Below the pieces are notes generated by a model. It did not search any database. It was not told the DNA's origin and worked only from the letters and a program-made list of their open reading frames with translations. This document shows positions 42,770 through 51,349 of a DNA stretch of 64,000 nucleotides, piece after piece. Within the stretch, counting starts at the first letter, position 1. Each line of letters opens with the position of its first letter. The DNA comes from Sphingobacterium detergens (GTDB taxonomy: Bacteria; Bacteroidota; Bacteroidia; Sphingobacteriales; Sphingobacteriaceae), in assembly GCF_003610355.1 (NCBI RefSeq), contig NZ_RAPY01000006.1:124001-188000 (forward strand). Reading direction: 5' to 3'. Position numbers and translations under genes: made by a program.

Positions 42770-45052
42770 TTAATTATTGTCAACGCTTGTAGGTCTGTCT
42801 GCTTTGTTTTTTCCAAAGTTTTTATTCGGCGTAGCACTCATCTCAATTTCCATCTGACCACCCTGTAGCAATTGTGCATGTGTGATGAAAGTCTTGGTGT
42901 AAGGCTTCCCGTCCAATTTGATCGATTTGATGTATTGGTTTGCTTTACCTTGGTTTTTGACTGTTATCGCTAAAGTCTTACCATTTGGCAAATTGATGTT
43001 GGCATGTTCCATCATCGGCGAACCAAATACATATACACCGCTCATAGCATTCAATGGATAGAATCCCATCGCCGAGAATACGTACCATGCGCTCATCTGA
43101 CCGACGTCATCGTTACCACAAAGTCCTGCCGGTGTATTTGTATAGAAATCGGTCATCGCTTTACGCGCCAATGCGGCACCTTTCCACGGCTGTCCTGCAT
43201 AGGCATATAGGTAAGGGATATGGTGGTTGGGCTCGTTGCCTTGTGCATATTGGCCGATTAGTCCTGAGATATCTGGAGAAGCCTCTCCACCGAGATCCGA
43301 AGACATGGTTGTGAAGTAATCCAGTTTCTTTAAAAATTGCTGTTCGCCGCCAAAAAGATTAATCAAACCTGTCACGTCTTGTGGTACCAACCAAGTGTAT
43401 TGCCATGCATTCCCTTCACAGTAATCATTTTCACGGTGCTTAGCCATTAATGGATCAAAAGGTCTGCGGAAGTCACCATTGACTTTTCTACCAACAAAGT
43501 GACCTACTTCTTTATCAAAATATTGCTCATATAATTTATAGCGTTTTTTGAAATAAGCAGCATCTTCTGTCTTTCCTAATTTCTCGGCAATTTTATAAGC
43601 GCCAAAGTCGGCGATAGCATATTCCAATGCCCAAGCAACGGATTCATTCGGCATACTGTCGATAGGAATATAAGTCAGGTCGCGCGCAAATTTCAACCCA
43701 TGGTCATTGCCCATAGCGGTTGTTTTGACAGCTTCCCATACCAACGGATAATCCTTCTCGTCGATGATTCCTTTTAAGAAGGCATCTGCGATGACCGGAA
43801 TGGCCGGCAAGCCAACCATGGTATTGGTTTCATTACCCTGCAAATGCCACATCGGTAATTTCCCTTGTTGTTGATATATAGCAAGCATGGTTTTGATAAA
43901 ATCCTGATTGATTTTACGGTCTTCAAGGATGGTCATCAGTGGATGAAGCCCGCGATAGGTATCCCAAAGGGAGAATACAGTATGATTTACAAAATCCTGT
44001 TTTTCGTAAACCTGTTTATCCGTACCCAAATAATCACCGCTTGCATCGTTGAAAATTGTAGGGGCGAAGTAGGTGTGGTATAAAGCAGTATAGAAGATTG
44101 TTTTTGTATCCTTATCTGCTTCAAACTGGATTTTGTTTAAGGTTTTATTCCAACGTTGATCGGCTTCTTGCTTTACTTTCTCAAAATTCCAGCCTGGAAT
44201 CTCCGCATTGATATTATTTAAGGCATTGGTCGAGCTGACTGGCGAAATACCGACTTTCAGTTCAATGTTCTTGTTTTTAGCTGCATCAAAGAAAAGCGCT
44301 GCTTTGATCGCTTGTCCTTTGAAGGTCGTCTGACCGAATTTTTCGTCTTTGCCATCAAAGAATCTAACCTTTTGGATAGGCTGCGAAGTTTTTATAGCAA
44401 AGTATAGCTTTTGGTCACTGGCCCAGCCTGTGGAGAAACGATAACCAACGAATGTAGAATCATTGATCTGTTTGATATAGGTATCAGTTGGTTTATCCCA
44501 ATTGATGTGATAACCCAGATCAACTAAAATATGGGCATTGTCTGTTTTTTCGTATTGGTATTGGTGGTAACCAACTCTTTCTGTTGCTGTGAGATTGGCC
44601 TGAACTTTATAGTCATCCAGATAGGCACTGTAAAATCCGGGTTTAGCGACTTCATTTTCCTTTTTGAATGACGAGCCATAGCCAGTATTCATTTTGTTGA
44701 ATTCTGCAGGTGTCAATTGTAGCTTGCCATTCGCCGGAACGATCATAAGATCATTGAGGTCGCCAATGCCTGTTCCGCTCAGGTGGGTGTGGGTAAAACC
44801 CAATATTTCCTGGCTTTTGTAATTGTAGCCGCTGCACCAATCCCAGCCATTGAATTTGTCCCAGATCTGTGGGATCTGCGTTGGCCCAAGTTGTACCGCA
44901 CCTAGAGGTACATTGGCTCCGACAAAGACGTGTCCGTGATCTGCTGATCCAATAAATGGATTGACATATTGTGTTAAATTTTGCTGAGCTTGAACGCAAA
45001 ATGGTAAAATTAGCGTGCCCAACACTGTTGTGATGAGTTTATTTCCTGTCAT
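42770..45052 (-). CDS. GH92 alpha-1,2-mannosidase family protein
   Basis: A 760-residue secreted exo-alpha-mannosidase of family 92, Ca-dependent and inverting (family knowledge), trimming alpha-mannose from N-glycans or fungal mannan. Signal peptide MTGNKLITTVLGTLILPFCV, cleavage near QAQQ. N-terminal beta-sandwich with NLTQYVNPFIGSADHGHVFV. The (alpha/alpha)6 domain shows YHTYFAPTIFNDASGDYLGT, the catalytic-acid motif GNEPNHHIPYLYAY and GNDDVGQMSAWYVFSAMGFY, which carries the Asp pair proposed as base. No SusCD pair adjoins it. It is divergent from the LacI-type regulator at 45196, with shared repeats between them, so that protein is the likely regulator. Confidence 0.95.
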   Translation of the reverse strand: MTGNKLITTVLGTLILPFCVQAQQNLTQYVNPFIGSADHGHVFVGANVPLGAVQLGPTQIPQIWDKFNGWDWCSGYNYKSQEILGFTHTHLSGTGIGDLNDLMIVPANGKLQLTPAEFNKMNTGYGSSFKKENEVAKPGFYSAYLDDYKVQANLTATERVGYHQYQYEKTDNAHILVDLGYHINWDKPTDTYIKQINDSTFVGYRFSTGWASDQKLYFAIKTSQPIQKVRFFDGKDEKFGQTTFKGQAIKAALFFDAAKNKNIELKVGISPVSSTNALNNINAEIPGWNFEKVKQEADQRWNKTLNKIQFEADKDTKTIFYTALYHTYFAPTIFNDASGDYLGTDKQVYEKQDFVNHTVFSLWDTYRGLHPLMTILEDRKINQDFIKTMLAIYQQQGKLPMWHLQGNETNTMVGLPAIPVIADAFLKGIIDEKDYPLVWEAVKTTAMGNDHGLKFARDLTYIPIDSMPNESVAWALEYAIADFGAYKIAEKLGKTEDAAYFKKRYKLYEQYFDKEVGHFVGRKVNGDFRRPFDPLMAKHRENDYCEGNAWQYTWLVPQDVTGLINLFGGEQQFLKKLDYFTTMSSDLGGEASPDISGLIGQYAQGNEPNHHIPYLYAYAGQPWKGAALARKAMTDFYTNTPAGLCGNDDVGQMSAWYVFSAMGFYPLNAMSGVYVFGSPMMEHANINLPNGKTLAITVKNQGKANQYIKSIKLDGKPYTKTFITHAQLLQGGQMEIEMSATPNKNFGKNKADRPTSVDNN

Positions 45053-45087
45053 AGGTTTTGTGTTCGGGTATTTGAAACTGCTTAAAA

Positions 45088-45161
45088 TTAGTAAATAAAA
45101 CCTTTTAGCGCAATTTTATTATTATTTTAGTAAATTGTCGTTAAATTTTTTACTTTAGTAA
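45088..45161. promoter_or_regulatory. TTAGTAA repeats in the GH92-LacI divergent region
   Basis: The heptamer TTAGTAA occurs at 45088-45094, 45127-45133 and 45155-45161. The last lies in the near-palindrome TTACTTTAGTAA (45150-45161). The position between the glycosidase and its divergent LacI-type regulator is typical for operators. No CpG-centred LacI consensus is present, so assignment is tentative. Confidence 0.4.
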
Positions 45162-45195
45162 TCTTCGAAATAAAAACTTAACAAACCTACTCTAC

Positions 45196-46206
45196 ATGAA
45201 GAAACGTATTCTGATCAGTGATATCGCAAAGGCGTTGGGAATTTCTGTAACTACAGTATCCTTTATTTTGAATGACAAGGCAAAAGAGAAGCGTATCAGC
45301 GAGGCGTTGACCAAGCGCGTATTGGATTATGTCAAGAAAGTAGGGTATAAGCCAAATGAATTGGCGAAGAGCTTGCGAACCGGAAAAACCAAGATTTTAG
45401 GTTTGATTATCGAAGACATCTCGAATCCTTTCTTTGGCAATATTGCACGTTTGATCGAAAGCAAAGTATACGAGCAGGGATACCGCATTATTTATTGTAG
45501 TACCAACAATGATGTCGAGAAGGCGAAGGAACTGATCCAAATGTTTTACGATCGTCAGGTTGACGGTTTTATCATTACGCCTTCAGATGGTTTGGAGGAT
45601 ACTGTCAAACAATTGCAGCAAAGTAATATTCCTGTTGTACTTTTTGACCGCTATTTTCCGGATCTGGAGACAGACTATGTTGGCGCAGATAATTTTCAGG
45701 GTGCTTTTGATGCCACAAGCCATTTATGTCAACAGGCGTATAAGCGTATCGGCTTTGTGTCTTTATACTCGGATCAGACCCAGATGAAGGAGCGTTCGGA
45801 GGGATATCTGAAAGCAATGGATAATAATAAGCAGCAGAGTTTTATTCAGAAGGTGCAGATGGATGCATCAGATGACGAAGCAATGGAGTCACTAAAAGAT
45901 TTTATTTGTGAAAATCGTTTGGATGCTGTTTTGTTTTCGACCAATTATCTGGCGATTTCTGGATTAAAAGCTTCGAAGAAATATAATTTTGTCATGCCGG
46001 CAATGATCGCCTTCGATGATCATACCGTATTTAAATTACTGGAGCCTTCCATCACTGTCGTTTCACAGCCGATCAAGGAGATAGCAGAAAATCTGATCAA
46101 TATACTTTTGCTCCGTCTACAGGGCAAAATAAAAGCAACACGTAAGATGGTGTTGCCTTGTGAATTGAAAATTCGTGAGTCGACGAAAGCAAAGGTTACT
46201 TTGTAG
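45196..46206 (+). CDS. LacI-family transcriptional regulator
   Basis: A 336-residue LacI/GalR-type repressor. The N-terminal HTH (about 3-50) has ISDIAKALGISVTTVSFILN, followed by the hinge helix region (KPNELAKSLRTGKTKILGLI) and a periplasmic-binding-protein-like sugar domain starting ISNPFFGNIARLIESKVYEQ. The later part keeps SEGYLKAMD and the segment AFDDHTVFKLLEPSITVVSQ, typical of this family. Its effector is probably a sugar from the GH92 reaction, such as mannose or an oligomannoside (inference from divergent neighbour). The 3' end overlaps the msrB gene on the other strand by 11 bp. Confidence 0.92.
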   Translation: MKKRILISDIAKALGISVTTVSFILNDKAKEKRISEALTKRVLDYVKKVGYKPNELAKSLRTGKTKILGLIIEDISNPFFGNIARLIESKVYEQGYRIIYCSTNNDVEKAKELIQMFYDRQVDGFIITPSDGLEDTVKQLQQSNIPVVLFDRYFPDLETDYVGADNFQGAFDATSHLCQQAYKRIGFVSLYSDQTQMKERSEGYLKAMDNNKQQSFIQKVQMDASDDEAMESLKDFICENRLDAVLFSTNYLAISGLKASKKYNFVMPAMIAFDDHTVFKLLEPSITVVSQPIKEIAENLINILLLRLQGKIKATRKMVLPCELKIRESTKAKVTL

Positions 46207-46666
46207 TATCCGCTACGAATTTCATTGAAATAGAATTGACGCAATGGCGCGTGTTTTTTGCCGTGAAACCTTCGCCAAGAAAAACATGCCCCAAATGCGC
46301 ACCGCATTTAGTACACAGGATTTCTGTACGGCGTCCATCTGCATCCGTGATCCGCGTGATTGCTTCAGGGATCTCATCATCAAAGCTCGGCCAGCCACAA
46401 CCAGATTCAAATTTTGATTCCGAACGGTATAGTGGACTATCGCAACGTCGACAAATGTAAGTTCCTTTCACCTTGTTATCCAAAAGTGCACCCGTAAAAG
46501 GACGCTCCGTCCCTTTATGTACAATCACATATTCCTCTTCTTTGCTTAACGGGTTGTGTTTTTTATTCGTTTCCATTTTCGTAGTCTGTTTAATGTTCTG
46601 CTGACCCTGACAGGAATAGCCTATTAGGAACAAGCAGATACAGTAGCTATATAATAGCGTTTTCAT
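46196..46666 (-). CDS. msrB: peptide-methionine (R)-S-oxide reductase, lipoprotein form
   Basis: A 156-residue MsrB, reducing methionine-R-sulfoxide in proteins. The zinc-binding CxxC pairs are CRRC and CTKC; GCGWPSF and RHCVNS, with the catalytic Cys, are present. It starts with a lipoprotein signal (MKTLLYSYCICLFLIGYSCQ, lipobox IGYSC), so it is probably anchored in the envelope and repairs exported proteins, unlike cytoplasmic MsrB. No MsrA is fused. The 3' end overlaps the LacI-type gene by 11 bp in antisense orientation. Confidence 0.93.
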   Translation of the reverse strand: MKTLLYSYCICLFLIGYSCQGQQNIKQTTKMETNKKHNPLSKEEEYVIVHKGTERPFTGALLDNKVKGTYICRRCDSPLYRSESKFESGCGWPSFDDEIPEAITRITDADGRRTEILCTKCGAHLGHVFLGEGFTAKNTRHCVNSISMKFVADTTK

Positions 46667-47005
46667 ACCTATAAAGTTACGAAATTAATATGGGAAAATG
46701 TTTTTTTAGCCCGGAATGATCTTGATATTCAGGTATTTTAAATTGTCATAGTAATGTCTTATATTTGATAGGCGTAGCGTGATGAAAAGTTAAGGTAATT
46801 GATGTACTTCGTTCACATAATAGGGATTTAATGTGGTTTAAACGCAATTGTTTAGAATGATTATAAATTGATATTAAAGGTCACAAAATTGTCAGCGATT
46901 TGTTAATAAATCATACTTTTGTGGCATTGTTAGGGGGGTAGTGGCTCCTTTAACCATGGGAGTTAATTTTTTACATTCACAAATAAATAGTATAAAGTGC
47001 TAAAT
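46667..47005. other. intergenic region, msrB leader and act operon promoter
   Basis: 339 bp between divergent msrB and actA. A plus-strand -7 box is at 46914-46921; the first about 200 bp are AT-rich with nothing I can assign. The transcript leader before actA would be about 80 nt. Confidence 0.5.
46889..46921 (+). promoter_or_regulatory. candidate promoter of the act-cox operon
   Basis: TACTTTTG (46914-46921) fits the TAnnTTTG -7 box. The nearest TTG (46889-46891) would be a -33 element 22 bp away, which is wide. It is about 85 bp before the actA ATG. Confidence 0.5.
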
Positions 47006-48268
47006 ATGAGAACTATCTCATCCGTTTTGGGAAGCCTTGCGAGGGTGGTGTCAACGAGTTTGATGCTATTATTTGCCGTTACGACGTTGCATGCGCAAGA
47101 TGTCAAGGAAGGTGAAAAAATCTTCAAATCTAAGTGTACATCCTGTCACGCCATTGACAGAAAAGTAGTTGGTCCTGCTTTGAAAGGAGTTCCAGATACT
47201 AAATCTGAAGAATGGTTGATTAAATGGATCCGTAACTCTCAAGCTTTAATTGCTACAGGTGATGCTGAGGCGGTTAAAATCTTCGAAGAGTACAACAAAT
47301 CTGTGATGACCTCTTTTACCGATCTATCTGATGATCAGATTAAATCTGTAATTGCGTTTATCAAAGATGCCTCAGTAGAGAAACCGAAAGGTGATACTCC
47401 TGGTGGCGCTGCTGCAAAAGATGATAATGCGTCAATGTTCATGATCTTGGGCTTGATCGCTGTTGTTGTTTTGGCGGTTGTTGTGATCGTGGTGTTGAAC
47501 CGTGTGATCCGTACCTTAGAAAATGTAATTGCTAAGAATCAGGAAGCTATTGCAGCGCAACAAGAACCTGAAGACAATCAACGTTTTGTGAAGTTTGCGA
47601 AAGCATTCGTTAAAAACAAAAAATTGGTTGGATTTACCGTGTTGATGCTTGTTGCTTTATTGGCAGTAGGTGGTTGGAAGACGATGTGGAACGTAGGTGT
47701 TCACGAAGGCTACAAACCTGTTCAACCAATCAAGTTCTCACACCAAATCCACGCTGGTGTAAATAAAATTGAGTGTCAATACTGTCACGGTGGTGCATTT
47801 AAATCTAAAAATGCTTCTATTCCATCGGCTAACGTATGTATGAACTGTCACAATACAGTCACTGCATCAGAGCACTATGATGGTGAGATCTCTCCAGAAA
47901 TTGCTAAAATCTATCGTGCATTGGATTGGAATCCTGAGACGCGTACTTACGGTAACAATCCTAAGCCAATTCAATGGGTTCGTATCCACAACTTGCCTGA
48001 TTTCGCTTACTTCAATCACTCACAACACGTTGTGGTAGCAGGAGTAGAGTGTCAGACTTGTCACGGTCCGATCCAAAATATGGAAGAAGTGTACCAATAC
48101 TCTCCATTGACGATGAAATGGTGTGTTGATTGTCACAAAAAGACAGATATCAAATCAGATAATAAATATTATGAAGATTTGATCAAGGCACACGAAAGAA
48201 TTAAGAAAGGTGAGAAAATGACTGCAGCCATGATCGGTGGTCTTGAGTGTGGTAAATGTCACTATTAA
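47006..48268 (+). CDS. actA: alternative complex III cytochrome c subunit ActA, hexahaem
   Basis: A 420-residue membrane-bound c-type cytochrome of alternative complex III, the quinol:cytochrome c oxidoreductase that replaces the bc1 complex. The frame also opens at GTG 46997, but ATG 47006 gives the normal signal peptide MRTISSVLGSLARVVSTSLM. An N-terminal monohaem domain has CTSCH at 44-48. Two hydrophobic segments follow near 150 and 210. A pentahaem part has CQYCH (257), CMNCH (278), CQTCH (349), CVDCH (373) and CGKCH (415). The N-terminal monohaem domain fused to the pentahaem ActA is typical of Bacteroidota. It opens the operon. Confidence 0.95.
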   Translation: MRTISSVLGSLARVVSTSLMLLFAVTTLHAQDVKEGEKIFKSKCTSCHAIDRKVVGPALKGVPDTKSEEWLIKWIRNSQALIATGDAEAVKIFEEYNKSVMTSFTDLSDDQIKSVIAFIKDASVEKPKGDTPGGAAAKDDNASMFMILGLIAVVVLAVVVIVVLNRVIRTLENVIAKNQEAIAAQQEPEDNQRFVKFAKAFVKNKKLVGFTVLMLVALLAVGGWKTMWNVGVHEGYKPVQPIKFSHQIHAGVNKIECQYCHGGAFKSKNASIPSANVCMNCHNTVTASEHYDGEISPEIAKIYRALDWNPETRTYGNNPKPIQWVRIHNLPDFAYFNHSQHVVVAGVECQTCHGPIQNMEEVYQYSPLTMKWCVDCHKKTDIKSDNKYYEDLIKAHERIKKGEKMTAAMIGGLECGKCHY

Positions 48269-48305
48269 TAATTATTTGAAATACGCAATCTTATATACAG
48301 CTTAA

Positions 48306-51300
48306 ATGGATAGCAATAAAAAATATTGGAAAGGTTTGGAAGAGTTAAATCAAACTCCTGCTTTCGTTGAGGGAAGCAAGGGTGAGTTTGCCGAATCTAT
48401 TCCTGTAGAAGATGTATTAAACGAAGCTGGCTTGAGTACTAAAACTCCTCGCCGTGACTTCTTGAAAGCATTAGGTTTTGGTTTGGGTGCTGTTTCTTTA
48501 GCGGCTTGTAACCGTACTCCTGTGCATAAGGCAGTTCCTTATTTGATTAAACCTGAAGAGGTAACTCCAGGTATCCCTAACTATTATACGTCGACATTCA
48601 ATGGTCAAAGTATCTTAGTTAAAACTCGTGAAGGTCGTCCTATCAATGTTGAACCTAACCCTAATGCAATTGGTTTGAACCAAGGTTTGGATTCAACGAC
48701 TGCTGCTTCGGTATTGGATTTATATGATGAATCTAAATTGAAGCAAGCGCAATTGAAAGGTCAAGATGTTGAGTGGTCTAAATTGGATGGGGAAGTTGTT
48801 AAAGCATTGACTGCTGCTGCATCTTCTGGTAAACAAATTACGATCGTTTCTAATACAGTAAACAGTCCTTCAACTTTGGCAGCTATCGCTGCTTTCGCAA
48901 CGAAATTCCCTACAGCGAATCATGTACAATACGATGCTGTTTCTTACAGCGGTATTATCGAAGCAAATAAAGCTTCTTTTGGTAAAGCTGTAGTTCCTTC
49001 ATACAATTTTGATAAAGCAAATGTAATCGTTTCAGTTGCTGCTGATTTCTTAGGAACTTGGTTAGCAGGTGAGGAGCATACACAACAATACGCTAAAAAC
49101 CGTGACTATAAATCATTGAAAAATGGAAAAATGTCACGTCACGTGCAATTTGAGTCTGGTCTTTCGATGACTGGTACAAATGCTGATGCACGTATTGCTA
49201 TCAAACCTTCAGAAGAAGGTGCTACCTTGGTCGCTTTATATAATGCAATCACTGGTCAAACATTGGCTGGTGCGACTGCAAACAAAAAAGCACAAAAAGG
49301 TGTAGCTCTTGCAGCAAAAGAATTGGTGAACAGCAAAGGCGCTGCCCTGGTTGTTGCCGGTTCAAATGATGTGAATGTTCAGGTATTGGTCAATGCAATC
49401 AACGTTGCATTGGGCGCTTACGGTACAATCATTGATTTAGATAACTATTCTAAACAATACCAAGGTTCGGATTCTTCTTTCCAAGCTTTCTTAGCTGCTG
49501 CTAAAGGCGGTCAAGTGGGTGTAGCGTTCTTCTTGAACAGCAACCCTGTATATGACTACTTCAAAGCGGATGATGTAAAAGCAGCTTTGAAACAGATTCC
49601 TTTCACATTATCATTCGCACAACGTGCTGATGAGACTGCGTCGGAATTGACAGCGATTGCTCCTGCAAGTACTTTCTTGGAGTCTTGGGGTGATGCTAAC
49701 CCGAAAGAAGGTTTGTACTCTATCGTTCAACCTACAATCAATCCTGTTTTCCAAACGCGTCAAGCTGAACAAAGCTTGTTGACTTGGGCAGGAAACACAA
49801 CAGATATGTACAACTTTGTTAAGAACTTGTGGTCTACACAAATCTTAGCTGGTTCTACAAAAAACTGGGATGCTGTATTGCAAACTGGTTTTGAATATAA
49901 AGGTGCTAAAGCTGCAACTGCTCCTGCATTTACAGGAAATGCTGCCGCTGCCGCTACTGCAATCGAAGCTTCTAGCAAAGCAATCACTGGTGAGTTTGAA
50001 TTGAAACTTTACGAGCCTTCTGCTCTTCGCGATGGTCGTTATGCAAACAACGCTTACTTACAGGAATTACCTGATCCAGTATCTAAAGTAACTTGGGACA
50101 ACTATGCTGCCCTAAATCCAAAAGATGCTGAAAAACTAGGCTTAGGTGAAGATGGTAAAGTGACTGTAAAAGCAAATGGTGTCGAATTGGAATTGCCAGT
50201 TGTACAACAACCAGGTCAAGCTCAAGGAACTGTTTCAGTTGCTGTAGGTTACGGTCGTACTAAAGTTGGTAAAGCAGGTAATGAAGTTGGTAAAAACGCA
50301 TTCCCATTTGCTTCTATCATCAACGGTACTGTTCAAGGTGTTGCAAAAGCAACAGTAGCGAAAGCTTCTGGAACTTACCAATTGGCACAAACACAAACAC
50401 ACCACACAATCGAAGGTCGTAACGTGATTCGTGAGACTACGTTTGCGAAATATTTGAAAGATCCTAACTCTGAGGCAGGACGCTTTACAGATAATCACAA
50501 AACGTACGATTTGTGGAACAAATATGAGCAACCGGGTCACAAATGGGTGATGGCGATCGACTTGAACGCATGTACAGGTTGTGGTGCTTGTATCGTTGCT
50601 TGTAACGTAGAGAATAACATCCCTGTTGTAGGTCGTGATGAGGTTCGTCGTCGTCGTGAGATGCACTGGTTACGTATCGACCGTTACTATACAATCGAAG
50701 GCAAAGATCAAGATCTGACAAAAGAGAAAGAGATTGCGAAAGCTTCAGCTGAATTGGATTTCGAAGATATCACTGTTGTTCACCAACCCATGTTGTGTCA
50801 GCACTGTGGTCACGCACCTTGTGAAACTGTATGTCCGGTATTGGCTACAGTACACTCTTCAGAAGGTCTGAACCATATGGCTTACAACCGTTGTTTCGGT
50901 ACACGTTACTGTGCGAACAACTGTCCGTTCAAAGTACGTCGTTTCAACTGGTTTGCATACTGGAATGATTCACGTTTTGATAACTACTTGAACAATGAGT
51001 TCACACAATTGGTATTGAATCCAGATGTAGTAACTCGTTCACGTGGGGTAATGGAAAAATGTTCGATGTGTATCCAACGTATCCAAGGAGGTAAATTGAA
51101 AGCTAAGATTGAAAATCGCAAAGTTAAAGATGGCGATATCCAAATGGCTTGTCAACAAGCATGTTCGGCAAATGCAATTATTTTTGGTGATGCGAATGAT
51201 CCAGAATCAGAAGTTTCCAAAGCATTACGCAATGAGCGTGTTTATTACGTACTTGAGGAAATCAATGTTCAACCGGGTATCGGTTATATGACAAAAGTTA

Positions 51301-51320
51301 GAAACACTTTTGAGGCGTAA
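48306..51320 (+). CDS. actB: alternative complex III iron-sulphur subunit ActB
   Basis: A 1004-residue peripheral subunit. A Tat signal precedes the mature protein at about 48-70: TPRRDFLKALGFGLGAVSLA followed by Cys, so a Tat-exported lipoprotein is likely. The first two thirds resemble molybdopterin oxidoreductases but lack a clear cofactor site, as in other ActB. The C-terminal ferredoxin-like domain has CTGCGACIVAC, CQHCGHAPCETVC, CFGTRYCANNC and CSMCIQRI, giving four iron-sulphur clusters. The role is electron transfer from quinol to the ActA haems. Length is normal. Confidence 0.96.
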   Translation: MDSNKKYWKGLEELNQTPAFVEGSKGEFAESIPVEDVLNEAGLSTKTPRRDFLKALGFGLGAVSLAACNRTPVHKAVPYLIKPEEVTPGIPNYYTSTFNGQSILVKTREGRPINVEPNPNAIGLNQGLDSTTAASVLDLYDESKLKQAQLKGQDVEWSKLDGEVVKALTAAASSGKQITIVSNTVNSPSTLAAIAAFATKFPTANHVQYDAVSYSGIIEANKASFGKAVVPSYNFDKANVIVSVAADFLGTWLAGEEHTQQYAKNRDYKSLKNGKMSRHVQFESGLSMTGTNADARIAIKPSEEGATLVALYNAITGQTLAGATANKKAQKGVALAAKELVNSKGAALVVAGSNDVNVQVLVNAINVALGAYGTIIDLDNYSKQYQGSDSSFQAFLAAAKGGQVGVAFFLNSNPVYDYFKADDVKAALKQIPFTLSFAQRADETASELTAIAPASTFLESWGDANPKEGLYSIVQPTINPVFQTRQAEQSLLTWAGNTTDMYNFVKNLWSTQILAGSTKNWDAVLQTGFEYKGAKAATAPAFTGNAAAAATAIEASSKAITGEFELKLYEPSALRDGRYANNAYLQELPDPVSKVTWDNYAALNPKDAEKLGLGEDGKVTVKANGVELELPVVQQPGQAQGTVSVAVGYGRTKVGKAGNEVGKNAFPFASIINGTVQGVAKATVAKASGTYQLAQTQTHHTIEGRNVIRETTFAKYLKDPNSEAGRFTDNHKTYDLWNKYEQPGHKWVMAIDLNACTGCGACIVACNVENNIPVVGRDEVRRRREMHWLRIDRYYTIEGKDQDLTKEKEIAKASAELDFEDITVVHQPMLCQHCGHAPCETVCPVLATVHSSEGLNHMAYNRCFGTRYCANNCPFKVRRFNWFAYWNDSRFDNYLNNEFTQLVLNPDVVTRSRGVMEKCSMCIQRIQGGKLKAKIENRKVKDGDIQMACQQACSANAIIFGDANDPESEVSKALRNERVYYVLEEINVQPGIGYMTKVRNTFEA

Positions 51321-51349
51321 TCTTGTACAATATTTGAAATAAAAATACT

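Noticed and set aside
50235..50666. 143-codon minus-strand open frame inside actB
   Set aside because: Thr/Cys-rich antisense shadow of the ActB iron-sulphur domain.
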